A stretch of 64,000 bases of DNA from JAMQKA01 sp031569985 (GTDB lineage Bacteria; Bacteroidota; Rhodothermia; Balneolales; Balneolaceae): NCBI RefSeq assembly GCF_031569985.1, contig NZ_JAMQKA010000022.1, positions 23,251 to 87,250 of the forward strand. Direction: 5' to 3'. The position numbers and the translations under genes were made by a program. Positions within the stretch are counted from its first letter, which is position 1. Each line of letters opens with the position of its first letter. This document shows positions 27,209 through 37,119 of the stretch, one piece after another. A model generated the notes under the pieces. It had not been told where the DNA came from, did not search any database, and worked only from the letters and a program-made list of their open reading frames with translations.

Positions 27209-28678
27209 TCAGTATCCAGGATTTTGTTCTAACTGCGGGTTTGCATCCATCGCTGGTTGTGGGATGGGATATCGGCGGTGGAAATCCTGTGCTGTAGTGG
27301 CACCGCGATTTTGAGCTTGTTCTACAAATTTGCCCATCCGAATCAGATCGATTCTTCGCTTCCGCTCGGCGTAAAACTCCCAGCCCCGCTCAGCAAGGAT
27401 TTGATCTCTCAGCTCTTCTTTGTTGGCAAAATCAGCCAGGGATACATCGTTGAGCTCAGCACGGTCACGTATTTCATTGATGAGATCTATTGACTCCTGG
27501 TTGGGACCGTTTAGTTCATTCAGAGCTTCAGCACGGGCAAGCAGAATTTCAGCATACCTGATAGTGGGACGGTCTGTACCGTGATTGTTGGCAGATGCAT
27601 TTGGATCAAAATATTTCAAAGCGCGGTAGTCATCGTTATCACGAAGCGAGACCATTTCGCCATCCTGGTTTTCGTACTCTTCTAAGATCAGGACGAGGCG
27701 TTCGTCATTTTGATCAAATGTGTTGTAGAAACTATCATAAATGCGATACTGAGTGGCCCAGTTGTTCATGCTGTTCGTCCACGTGAGGCCCGTTTGAGGA
27801 TCTCTACGGAATCCCGGTGGAAAAGAACCGTTGATCCAAATATTTCCAGCGGGTAGCTCAGCATAGTTGGCCCAGATAAATTCTGAGTTGAGTTCGCCAT
27901 CTTTATGGAACATGGTGGAGTAGTCTTCCACCAGTTGGAAATGGCCATTGTCAATGATGGTCTGCGCCATGTCGGACGCATCTTGCCACTGTTTGGTATT
28001 TAGGTAGAATAGTGTGAGATAGCCCCTTGCTGCACTTTTGTGAGCCCGGCCATATTCCTCTACCTGATTGACTTCGGGAAGATCGGGAATCGCCTCTTGG
28101 AATTCCGTTTCTATAAATGACAATAGCTCACTTTCAGGCGCACGGGGGATTTCCAGCTCCCCTTCAGTAGAAGTTCTGAGCGGTACCGGACCGAACCAGG
28201 TGTATAGTCGGTAGTAAGAAAGAGCCCGAATAAAACGCGCTTCCGCTATATACTGGTTTTTCAGTTCATCAGAAACCGTAGCCTGATCGATGTTATCAAG
28301 AACGGTGTTTGCATTTCGAATCGCCCGGTACGGTTGATTCCAAAGCAATGAGTTAAACCAGTCGGTGTCTGGTCCCCAGGTGAAATTAATCATCTGGATC
28401 AGGATCCTGTTTTCTCCCCCCCCGGTATCCCAGTAGGTGTCGGTAGTCATCTCATTCATATTCAGGATACTGTGACCATTCCACTGGTTGTGGTTGGCCT
28501 CTGCATATGCAGCATTCAGGGTGCCTTTTATGCCCTTTTCAGAAGACATTACGTTTGTGGGATCCAGCTGAGAATACACTTCCGGCTCCACCATGTTTTC
28601 ACAACTCAGCAGAACAAGAAGCGGTGCAAACAGTATCACCAAGAAAAGTTTTTTAGCAAATTTCATAAGTTTCTCCAT
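27209..28678 (-). CDS. SusD/RagB-family outer-membrane glycan-binding lipoprotein
   Basis: The protein has 489 residues. The leader ends in LVLLSCEN, a lipobox with Cys26, so the protein is anchored on the cell surface, where SusD forms the lid over SusC and binds the glycan. SusD features include YRAIRNANTVLDN, YIAEARFIRALSYYRLYTWFG, the TPR-like helices, and the C-terminal RYAEILLARAEALNEL and ERGWEFYAERKRRIDLIR. Its ATG overlaps the SusC stop by one base (TAATG), so the two are co-translated. MKFAKK, four codons in, is an alternative start. Confidence 0.95.
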   Translation of the reverse strand: MEKLMKFAKKLFLVILFAPLLVLLSCENMVEPEVYSQLDPTNVMSSEKGIKGTLNAAYAEANHNQWNGHSILNMNEMTTDTYWDTGGGENRILIQMINFTWGPDTDWFNSLLWNQPYRAIRNANTVLDNIDQATVSDELKNQYIAEARFIRALSYYRLYTWFGPVPLRTSTEGELEIPRAPESELLSFIETEFQEAIPDLPEVNQVEEYGRAHKSAARGYLTLFYLNTKQWQDASDMAQTIIDNGHFQLVEDYSTMFHKDGELNSEFIWANYAELPAGNIWINGSFPPGFRRDPQTGLTWTNSMNNWATQYRIYDSFYNTFDQNDERLVLILEEYENQDGEMVSLRDNDDYRALKYFDPNASANNHGTDRPTIRYAEILLARAEALNELNGPNQESIDLINEIRDRAELNDVSLADFANKEELRDQILAERGWEFYAERKRRIDLIRMGKFVEQAQNRGATTAQDFHRRYPIPQPAMDANPQLEQNPGY

Positions 28679-30312
28679 TAAAATCCTAAGTTAACACCAA
28701 GAGTGAAGGTTCGTACAAGCGGAGCGGCGTTCCAGTCGATACGGAAGTTGGCATTGGCATTGGGGTTGACAGCCGGATCCGGACCGATATAATCGTCGAT
28801 CGTAAACAGGTTTTCTGCCATCCCATAGATCGATGCATTCCGTATTGCTCCACCCAACACACTTCTTGGGAGATTGTATGAAAGTCGTACCGTCCTAAGC
28901 CTTATGTAAGAGGCGTCCTGCACGGTGTACGAATTGACCGTTTTTTGTCCCTGGGAAAGTGGATTCACAAAGGAGGGCCACTCGTTGGTGGGATTTTCAG
29001 GCGTCCAGCGATTCAGATAAGGTTCTGCAAGCTTGTTTCTCCTGAAATTCACAGGGAAAAAGGTGTCAATCATATTGACATTCAGCATGCTCACGCCCTC
29101 GACACCTTCAAACGAGAACCGGAAGTTGAAGTTTTTGTAATTGATATTGTTCGTGATGGCCCAGGTTACATCCGGGAACGAATCGCCTAGCAGCGTACGG
29201 TCCTCCCCGGTAATCTGTCCATCCCCGTTGGTATCTCTGTACTTAATGGAACCGGGCTCTACCCCTGCTGGAGCGTTGGAATAGTCATCGTCGGTTTGCC
29301 AGATGCCTTCAACTTCATAGCCATAGAAGGAACGAAGCGGATCACCTTCACGAATAATTGCCGCCTGCCCAACCTGTCCCGGCCCACCTATCACAATTTC
29401 ATTAACAGTTTCTCCCAGGTCTTGGACTTCGTTATCCAGGAATGAGATATTGAAATTGGTTCTCCAGTTGAAATCGGAGGTTGTGACATTTCTGGTATCA
29501 AGTGAAAATTCGAAACCGGTGTTCAAGATACTTCCAATATTTTGCAGCCGGCTGTTAAATCCTGTTGAGCTGGGGACCGGGATACTCACAAGCATATCCG
29601 AGGTCTCTTTGTGGAAGTAATCAGCGCTACCACTGATCCGCTCATCCCATAGGCCAAAATCAATTCCGAAGTCTATCTGCTCGGTGGTTTCCCATTTCAG
29701 CTCCGGGTTGGCCAGGTTTGAGGGGTCAATGGAGGAGACGATCTGGTTTCCGAGAACGGCATTAGGTCCCGTTCCGAAAGAGGTGATAAACTGCAGGTTA
29801 CCGATCTCCTGGTTCCCTGTTTTACCCCAGCTTGCCCTGAGCTTCAGATTTGAAATAGCCTCTGCACTCTCCATGAATGGTTCTTCATTGACTCTCCAGC
29901 CAATGGCCCCGGATGGGAAAATCCCGAAGCGGTTGTCCTCACCAAAACGAGAGGATCCATCGGCCCTGACTGTGGCAGTTACCAGGTATTTATCCAGCAA
30001 GTTGTAGTTTACTCGACCGATGTAGGAAACAAGCTCATTCGAAAACCGGTCGCTGTTTATTTCAACCAGCTCGGGGTTGGCCAGTCCCATGTTATAGGTG
30101 AAGGTGGCATCTGAGGGAAAATCATTAGCGGTCATGAAGTTCCGATCGGTCAAGAAGCGCTGGAATGTCATACCCGCTACCGCATCAATCGTGTGGATGC
30201 CGTAATTTTCACTGAAATTCAGCGTACCCTCAATCAGATAATTGCTCTGGTTCCCCTGCTGAATTGTGGCTTCGCCATTTGCGGCTGCACCGAACTGCGT
30301 TTCAGTGCCCAC
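28678..30312 (-). pseudogene. SusC-family transporter, C-terminal barrel part (frameshifted gene)
   Basis: This frame holds the last 544 residues of a SusC: barrel strands such as YLVTATVRADGSSRFGEDNRFG, FPSGAIGWRVNEEPFM, LKLRASWGKTGNQEIG, and the terminal aromatic FTLGVNLGF. It is out of frame with 30302-32026, the N-terminal part of the same gene. Dropping one base near 30325 gives a smooth YNFTRRDSYVGTETQ join, so the break looks like a single-base insertion or a sequence error. The intact protein would import oligosaccharides with SusD and TonB. Confidence 0.8.
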
Positions 30313-32026
30313 ATAAGAATCCCGGCGACGTAAAGTTGTATTGTGCTTTCACCGTACCTAGCGTCCGGTAGGTATTAGCAAACGATTCCTCATCATTCAG
30401 TATGGCGATGGGGTTATCCATCGAGATAAAGGGGGAACGAACATATTCACCATCACTGTCACGCACTTGCAGGGTGGGATCAAAACTCGTTGCAGTCTGA
30501 ATAACTCCCGCGAAGTAGTTAATGCCAAAGCCGTTAGCTACATAATCATCTTTTATATAGGCCGTATTCAGATTAACCTTGATATTGAACTTATCGGATG
30601 GAGTTATACCGAAATTGAGACGGGCATTATACCGGTCCATACTGGAATTTTTAACAATCCCCTGCTGACCGAAATAGTTCAGCGAAGCATGATACGTTAC
30701 CATCTCTGAGCCACCCGAAAAAGACAGGTTGTGACTCATCACCGGGGCCGCGTTGTCATAGATCAAATCCTGCCAGTCGGTCCCACTACCTTGTATATCT
30801 CCAACTCGTTCTCCTTCAGTGCCTCCACCGGCGTCAACAATGGCGTTAAGTACGTTTTGATACTCAGTGGCACTCATCACGTCCATCGTGTTGGCCACGG
30901 ATTGAACTCCGGCGTAGCCGTTGTAATCAACGTTGAACTGGTCCTGGCGTCCCTGTTTTGTTGTAATAAGAATAACGCCATTGGCACCACGCGATCCATA
31001 GATGGCTGTCGCTGAGGCATCTTTAAGAATCTCGATTGATTCAATATCACCGGGATTAATAGAATTCAGCGGGTTTCTACTGCCCGGTGGTGCTGTAAAA
31101 CCATTGCCAGAAGCGTCCGCTGCACTAGATTTGTCAATTGGCAGCCCATCAACCACGTATAACGGTCCGGTACCGGCGTTGATTGAGCTCGCACCGCGGA
31201 TGTTAATTGATGCTCCACTTCCGGGCTGGCTGCTGCTTTGCACCATACGAACCCCGGCTACTTTGTTTCCTATCAGCTGGTCAACCGATGGAGAAACGCC
31301 ATCTTCGAACTCATCAGACCGAATGGAGGAGATCGACCCTGTTAAATCTTTTCTCTGCTGTGTTCCATATCCCACAACCACAAGTTCTTCTCCCGTCAAG
31401 GCCTGTGACCGCATCACGACATCGATGCTTGTGCGTCCATTGATTGGGACTTCCTGTGTTTGATATCCTATAAATGAGAACACAAGCGTATCCTGCAGCG
31501 AGGGGACATCCAGGCTGTATTGCCCGTCCATGTTGGTCGTCGTACCAATTGTAGTGCCCTTTACCAAGATATTTACCCCAGGCAAAGTTTCTTCCGTTTC
31601 AGCATCAGTAATCTGACCTGAAACGGTTTCCATCTGCATAAATCCCTCTGCATCGGCTTCGTTCTGGAAGAGGATATAGTTTTGTTCATCAAGCCGATCA
31701 TATTTAATACCAAGCTGAGTCAACAGTTCGGCTACCAGCTCTCCCCTTTTCTTATCCTCGCTGTTCTGGAGCAGATCTGGCCGCACATTTATATATTTAT
31801 TTTTTATGACATGGTGTTGATAGAAAAAGTTGACATTGTAGTTGTTCTCAAGCTCGGTCAGGAAGTTCTCTAATGATACGATCGAGTCTCCAGCGCTTTG
31901 ATCAGAAATACTCGCAATCATTAATTCGGAACCACCCTGTCCCAAAGCCTGTATCGGGGAGAGGCTGATCATAACCCCCAAGGCTATACAAATCGAAACT
32001 AAATATCGTATCCCTTTGCGTTTCAT
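30302..32026 (-). pseudogene. SusC-family transporter, N-terminal part with STN, regulatory-like and plug domains (frameshifted gene)
   Basis: The start is placed at MKRKGIRYLV (ATG at 32024-32026), which has a good signal peptide and an AGGG ribosome site; the frame is open 23 codons further, but without a leader. Domains in order: STN (LENNYNVNFFYQHH to QNYILFQ), carboxypeptidase-regulatory-like (ETLPGVNILVKGTTIGTT, GYQTQEVPINGRTSI), the SusC signature ELVVVGYGTQQRKDLTGS, and plug with SASATAIYGSRGANGVI-type sequence. The STN domain indicates signalling to the FecR/sigma pair directly upstream. The frame ends early at YNFTSPGF; see the C-terminal part. Confidence 0.82.
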
Positions 32027-32100
32027 TATTTTACCCTGTTTATGAATTTGAGTTCTCATTAAACTTCGTACGCTCTCCTTTTGTCCTCTTGGCATTGGCT

Positions 32101-33168
32101 TTACCCCCCGATAACCAATGTATCCCCTTTCTTAGTTACTGGCTCATTGATAACCTTACTCAGAGCCTCTTGCAGAAACTCCAGGTTGGTGCTTGTTATA
32201 GAGCCCGAGAGTATTTTTTGCTGCAGATTCCCAACAATTCTTACTTCTACTCCAAACGTATCTTCAATTCTTTTAGCTACTTTACTGAGCGGAGTTTGAT
32301 CAAACATCCAAGTGCCTTCTGTCCAAGAGGTATACACTTCCGGATTCACTTCTAAGAGTTGTACCTCCTCTATTCCAACGTTGAAATGGGCCAACTCGCC
32401 GGGCGCCATAACGACTTGATTCTTCTCTAGACTATTGGTGTCTCCCTTGTCTACACTGATACGTACTTTCCCTTCTTCAAGTACTGTTTGTGTCCCCTCA
32501 GAAGATGTTTTGACAAAGAATTTCGTCCCAAGGACTTCCACCGAACCATCGGCGGTATGAACAGTAAAAGACCGTTGCTGATTGCCTTCGTAATGATAAA
32601 TATCGAAATACGCTTCTCCCTCCAGCCACACCTCGATATCCTGCCCCTGTTCAATGGACGTAAAGTATTTCAAGTGGGAATTGGCATTTAAGACAATTTC
32701 AGAGCCATCACTCAAGTTAAGTGATATTTTTTCTCCATAATCAGTGCGAAATTCATGCTTGCTTTCTGTAACAGCAGCCGTATCATCACTCGTCGCAGAA
32801 GGGTAATTTTGATTTACCAAAAATCCAATAACAGCGATAATCATTATCAATCCAGCCGCAACAGCACCAAAGAATGCACCGGATCTTTGATGCATTTTTC
32901 TAAAAACATCTTTGTCTGACTGTGCATCAATTTGATCCATTGATTGTTCAAGCCGCCTGAGTTCTTTCTCCGGCTGCGAAAAGATGGGTTTGCCTAGTTC
33001 CGCCACTACAACCAATTCCCGGGCCTGCTCAACAAGCTCTTTCCTGGTGGGATCTTCACTTAGCCATTCCTGCCAATACTTATTTTCCTCCTCACTGGCA
33101 TTATCCTTAATCCATCGCACAAAGGAGTCATTGTCCAGCAAGTCTTCTAGTGTCTGTTTCCTGGGCAC
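32101..33168 (-). CDS. FecR-family anti-sigma factor
   Basis: The protein has 355 residues. An N-terminal cytoplasmic domain (FVRWIKDNASEEENKYWQEW, contact with sigma) is followed by one membrane segment near residue 95 (AAGLIMIIAVIGFLV). The periplasmic FecR domain has LNLSDGSEIVLNANSHLKY, VEVWLEGEAYFDI and GSVEVLGTKFFVKT. The C-terminal DUF4974-like, STN-fold domain (TPLSKVAKRIEDTFGVEVRIVG) should receive the signal from the SusC STN domain. It lies between the sigma gene and SusC, the standard trans-envelope signalling order. Confidence 0.94.
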   Translation of the reverse strand: MPRKQTLEDLLDNDSFVRWIKDNASEEENKYWQEWLSEDPTRKELVEQARELVVVAELGKPIFSQPEKELRRLEQSMDQIDAQSDKDVFRKMHQRSGAFFGAVAAGLIMIIAVIGFLVNQNYPSATSDDTAAVTESKHEFRTDYGEKISLNLSDGSEIVLNANSHLKYFTSIEQGQDIEVWLEGEAYFDIYHYEGNQQRSFTVHTADGSVEVLGTKFFVKTSSEGTQTVLEEGKVRISVDKGDTNSLEKNQVVMAPGELAHFNVGIEEVQLLEVNPEVYTSWTEGTWMFDQTPLSKVAKRIEDTFGVEVRIVGNLQQKILSGSITSTNLEFLQEALSKVINEPVTKKGDTLVIGG

Positions 33169-33379
33169 TTTTAGACTTATTTGGTTACGATTTATCTATT
33201 TGCCCTATTAGAAACAGACACACTCCATTTGTACCAGAAGTTTCTTGAAATTTATTTTCACAGTGTAATTACCCGATTGTGGGCTTAGAATGGCATATTC
33301 GGGGGTGGCCCACGTGAAAATTAAACTTGTGCTGATAAATCTCCCGGTGATAGTAACTTACGCTTGTGCGCGGTTGTGG

Positions 33380-33976
33380 TTAATTACTCATCCGGGTGTC
33401 AAAGATATGTTCTTTTAATTTAGAAACCGCCTCACTCATGTAGTTTCGAACTCTTTGGTGAGTAAGCCCTGTCATTTCTGCAATTTCTTTATTTTTCATC
33501 CCGTGATGCAGCCGCAGAAACAGGATCTCCTTTTGTCGATTGGTCAATTCATTCAACGCCTGCCGGTAGAGTGCTTTTCTCTCTTCTTCCAGCTCCTGAT
33601 CAATGATCTTACTTTCAATATTATTATAGGAATCAAACTGGTTGTTACCGAATTCCGCGTTTCGCCGTTCGCGCGAAGCATTTCTGTCTTGCATTCTGAA
33701 AAGTGTTCTACGCAAGGATAGCAGCAGGTAAAACTTTACGGAATCGGCATCCGCTATGTTCTCTTTCTTCTCCCACAGGCGCAGGAACATTTGCTGTATA
33801 CCATCCCTGGTCATATCTTCATCGGAAATCAGTTTCAATCCGTATCGCAGCAGTGTATCGTAATAGCGCATAAACAGGGCTGACAACGCCTTCCGGTTCC
33901 CTTCTCGGAATGCGGTCCATAATTCGTTATCGTTGTGATAATCCCCCTCATCACTTCGATTTGCCTGTATGAACAT
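33380..33976 (-). CDS. ECF-type RNA polymerase sigma factor
   Basis: The protein has 198 residues. Region 2 (LSALFMRYYDTLLRYGLKLISDEDMTRDGIQQMFLRLWEKKENI) and region 4 (LTNRQKEILFLRLHHGMKNKEIAEMTGLTHQRVRNYMSEAVSKLKE) are both clear. It matches the Bacteroidota ECF group that works with FecR and SusC. It would switch on SusCD when the transporter senses its glycan. A LacI-type operator lies 80 bases upstream of its start, suggesting that a sugar-responsive repressor gates the signalling system. It is the only sigma gene in the window. Confidence 0.95.
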   Translation of the reverse strand: MFIQANRSDEGDYHNDNELWTAFREGNRKALSALFMRYYDTLLRYGLKLISDEDMTRDGIQQMFLRLWEKKENIADADSVKFYLLLSLRRTLFRMQDRNASRERRNAEFGNNQFDSYNNIESKIIDQELEEERKALYRQALNELTNRQKEILFLRLHHGMKNKEIAEMTGLTHQRVRNYMSEAVSKLKEHIFDTRMSN

Positions 33977-34055
33977 AACTTAATTTCCCCTAACTGTAAC
34001 CATATATTTCTACTTTATAACAAAAAAATTTAGGAATGGGTTTGTTAACCAAGGT

Positions 34056-34069
34056 TGTTATCGCTAACA
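34056..34069. promoter_or_regulatory. Putative LacI-family operator upstream of the sigma factor
   Basis: TGTTATCGCTAACA fits the TGTTANCGNTAACA pattern exactly. It lies 80 bases upstream of the ECF sigma start, in the 320-base gene-free gap 33977-34296. Confidence 0.68.
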
Positions 34070-34091
34070 TCTTTATTTAAAATATACGGTA

Positions 34092-34123
34092 TACAGTTAA
34101 AATCAATACAGATTTTAACTGTA
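34092..34123. terminator. 13-bp hairpin between GH30 and sigma genes
   Basis: TACAGTTAAAATC pairs perfectly with GATTTTAACTGTA around a 6-base loop. It lies about 175 bases past the GH30 stop and just upstream of the operator. No run of T follows directly on the minus strand, so it may be a weak terminator for the LacI-GH30 unit or a regulatory structure. Confidence 0.45.
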
Positions 34124-34296
34124 AATGTTGAGTTTCAGCAAGTTAGTTAAAAAGAAAGTGGCCAATACCTAGCCTCAAAGGTTGTCAGGTTTACTTTTAG
34201 GACTTTTTTATAAGTGGATCCAATATTGAATCCAGTAGTCTCTAGGTGATAAAATAGAGTGAAATAGTGTTATAAATCATCAATATTCTTGGCTTA

Positions 34297-35889
34297 TTAC
34301 TTGCTTACATCTGCCTGCAACGTCATTATTGAGCGGGCGGGAACGACAACCGATCCATCACTGGCCACCGGTTCCTGCTTTTCGAGATCAGCTTCACTTG
34401 AGGTAAGATAGGGCGTGAAGTCTGAAAAAGTTCGATCTCCGGCATTTGCATAATCTACTTTTACCTGTTTATCCAGGTTCCCATAGTTTACCAGCACAAC
34501 AGAAAGTTTACCCTGCTCCTGGTGAGTATAAGCCGATGCCATTACTTGACGGGCAGCCTCCTCGGGCGTGGCGTTATCGGAACGATTCACTCCCAGCCGA
34601 ACGGCGCCAGGGCGAATGAATCTGCTGTAGTTGCCGAGGCCCCAAAGCAGCTTGGAGTCCAGCACTTCTCCATTCTGAGTATCGTTGTCGATATATACGA
34701 GTCCATCTTTAAAATCATAGGGACTCACCGCCAGCCACCACTGCCACGATGCGGCATTGGCGATGGTCATATCGTAGTGCAGAACGCGAGCCACATAGAG
34801 GGCCGGATTCATTCCAAGGTCACGTCCCCCGCCCTGGATCTCTTCATTATTCGCAAGGATGCAGTATTCCGACATCCAGTATTCTATAGGCGTGCTCGCA
34901 TTCTGGATGCTCTGGCGCACCTTTTGGCGCTGCTCAATCATATCGCTGACGGGCCAGGTGGTAAAATAGCTGTGGGCCGCTATCTTTTGGGCAAGGGTTG
35001 GCAGATCCTTGACTTCACTGTCAGAACCAAAGAAATGCTCAACCTGTTGACTCCTGCCAGACAGATCCCCATCATATAGGAAATTGATCTGGGCCGTCTC
35101 AGGAATCTCAATTTTACTGTCAAGGCTATATTCCTGGATTTTTTGATCTAGTGCTCTGATAACTCCTGATATCTGGTCGTTTTGGTAGGGCGATCCCTCC
35201 TGCCCGTTACCCTGTGACCAATCCCATTGCGGCTCGTTGACGGGGCTTATATACGTAAACGGGGTACCCTGACCTTCAAAATGCTGTCCTATCTTCGCCA
35301 AGTAATCGGCAAATTCGTAGTAGTATTCTTCGGAAATATTAGCTTGCCCGCTGCCGTCACCGAACGCTTTACCGGTTTTGGTTAGCAGCACCGGGGGGCT
35401 GTTGACAAAGCCGATAAAATCTTTAACTCCTCGTTTGCTCGCTGCTTTTACAAACCACTGCTGGCCGGCTTGCTTATTCCAGTCGTATGTGCTGTCGGCA
35501 GTCAGGAAACTCTCAGCCCGCCGCCAGGGATCATCGATGCCGCTGTCCCCTCCCTGACGAGCACTGCCGGCACCGATATTAAATCGCCAGATCGATAGAC
35601 CGATACCCTTTGGATTACCTTCCGAGTCCGTTTCCGTGCTGAAGAGATAATCGGCTATCTGTTCTCGCTTTGTCAGCGGCCAGTTCTTCCCAACAAACTG
35701 GATGCTCCATGCATCAGAAGCACCAAATCCCTGGATCTCTTGCTGCTGGTCCTCTAAGTTCACGGTAATGGATAGTGTCTCTGGACTACTTGTCCCATCA
35801 CCATTGCTCTCATTTATATTCTGACCTTTACAGGCTAAAAACAGTCCTAAAAAAAGTACTAAAAACGATCCTTTGATCTTCATACGCAT
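34297..35889 (-). CDS. Glycoside hydrolase family 30 lipoprotein (endo-beta-1,6-galactanase-like)
   Basis: The protein has 530 residues. The lipobox LFLACKG places the anchor Cys at 20, so it is outer-membrane bound. The GH30 signature IQGFGASDAW opens the domain. The acid/base Glu is in ISPVNEPQWDW and the nucleophile Glu in WMSEYCIL, and a C-terminal beta domain has SVVLVNYGN and VVVPARSIMTL. GH30 includes beta-glucosylceramidases, xylanases and endo-beta-1,6-galactanases; the NEPQWDW form and the galactose-rich context favour the galactanase type, which is inference. It lies 83 bases downstream of the LacI gene, probably one unit. Confidence 0.86.
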   Translation of the reverse strand: MRMKIKGSFLVLFLGLFLACKGQNINESNGDGTSSPETLSITVNLEDQQQEIQGFGASDAWSIQFVGKNWPLTKREQIADYLFSTETDSEGNPKGIGLSIWRFNIGAGSARQGGDSGIDDPWRRAESFLTADSTYDWNKQAGQQWFVKAASKRGVKDFIGFVNSPPVLLTKTGKAFGDGSGQANISEEYYYEFADYLAKIGQHFEGQGTPFTYISPVNEPQWDWSQGNGQEGSPYQNDQISGVIRALDQKIQEYSLDSKIEIPETAQINFLYDGDLSGRSQQVEHFFGSDSEVKDLPTLAQKIAAHSYFTTWPVSDMIEQRQKVRQSIQNASTPIEYWMSEYCILANNEEIQGGGRDLGMNPALYVARVLHYDMTIANAASWQWWLAVSPYDFKDGLVYIDNDTQNGEVLDSKLLWGLGNYSRFIRPGAVRLGVNRSDNATPEEAARQVMASAYTHQEQGKLSVVLVNYGNLDKQVKVDYANAGDRTFSDFTPYLTSSEADLEKQEPVASDGSVVVPARSIMTLQADVSK

Positions 35890-35972
35890 ACTTTATTATT
35901 GATTAATTAAGCCCGTGTAGCGGTCAAAAATTGCGTGGTGATGTTATGGTGTATTCTCCCAAGTTTATTCTG

Positions 35973-36995
35973 TTACCCATTGCATCCACATGATTTCCGA
36001 ATGACCAGTTCGGTGGCAATCTCAATATTTTCAATTACTGGCTCATCATCTTCGATCGTGGAAATCAGCTTTTGAGCTCCTCTTTTTCCCACCTCATAGG
36101 CCGGTTGGTGAATAGTGGTTAGAGGACACGAGACCAGTTCGGACCGGACTTCATCCGTAAAACCTACAATAGCAATATCTTCCGGGATTGAGAGCCCATG
36201 TTCCCGGATTGCATCGATTGCTCCAAAAGCCACCGGGTCATTCACCGCAACGACAGCCCGGGGGCGCTCCTGCTCCGGCAATGCAAGTAGTTTTTGCATC
36301 GCTCCATATCCCCCCTTTTCCTGGTAACCACTCTGCACAATCCATTGGTCTCTGACTGACAGCCCGGCTTCCTCCAAGGCCTCTCGATAGCCCTCGTAAC
36401 GTTCTCGTCCAATGGATACCTCCAGGGGACCGCTGAGATGAGCAATCTTTTCGTATCCATGCGAGATCACATGCTCCGTAGCTAGCTTTGAGCTTTCTTT
36501 GTCATTTACGCTCACGCAACTGGCTCCTAAATTTTCAATGCAACGATCAAAAAATACCACGGGAATGCCAGAATTGATGACTTCTTCATAGAAGCTGTAG
36601 TCATCCGTCGTTTGCGAAGATGAGATCAGTATTCCATCCACCCTCTTGGCACGCAACGTGTTAATAGCCCCCTTTTCTCGCTCAAACTGTTCTGCGGAAT
36701 GTGTTAAGATGAGATGGTAATTCGTGCTGTAGGTCACCTCCTCGATACCGCGCACCACCTCGGGGAAAAAGGCATGCGAAATTTCTGGGATCACCACGCC
36801 AATGGTATACGTCTTTTTTGACACCAAGCTCTTCGCCACATGATTTGGCGTGTACCCCATGCTCTTTGCTTTTTCAAGCACTCGTTCGCGTGTCTTTTCA
36901 TCTACATTGGACTTGTTGTTAATTGCCCTGGAAACCGTCATTGCAGATAATCCCAACTCTTCTGCAATCTCTTTTAATGTTACTTGTGAACTCAC
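35973..36995 (-). CDS. LacI-family transcriptional regulator
   Basis: The protein has 340 residues, typical length. The N-terminal helix-turn-helix VTLKEIAEELGLSAMTVSRAINN and hinge TPNHVAKSLVSKKT bind DNA. The periplasmic-binding-like sensor follows (IGVVIPEISHAFFPEVVRGIEE, GILISSS, HLSGPLEVSIGRERYEGYREAL). The protein would repress or activate in response to a sugar, perhaps galactose or an oligosaccharide. The CG-centred palindromes at 3293, 4563, 34056 and 61815 are its best candidate targets, although LacI-operator pairing cannot be proved from sequence alone. Confidence 0.95.
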   Translation of the reverse strand: MSSQVTLKEIAEELGLSAMTVSRAINNKSNVDEKTRERVLEKAKSMGYTPNHVAKSLVSKKTYTIGVVIPEISHAFFPEVVRGIEEVTYSTNYHLILTHSAEQFEREKGAINTLRAKRVDGILISSSQTTDDYSFYEEVINSGIPVVFFDRCIENLGASCVSVNDKESSKLATEHVISHGYEKIAHLSGPLEVSIGRERYEGYREALEEAGLSVRDQWIVQSGYQEKGGYGAMQKLLALPEQERPRAVVAVNDPVAFGAIDAIREHGLSIPEDIAIVGFTDEVRSELVSCPLTTIHQPAYEVGKRGAQKLISTIEDDEPVIENIEIATELVIRKSCGCNG

Positions 36996-37119
36996 TTTAA
37001 TTGTTGTAGTTATGAAATTATGACATCCTGATACAAAAGACCTACATCAAAATTGCATCAGATAATGTACTTTAGAGATTTTAAAATAAAAAAACATTCA
37101 CTAAAGACTGTGAATATGG

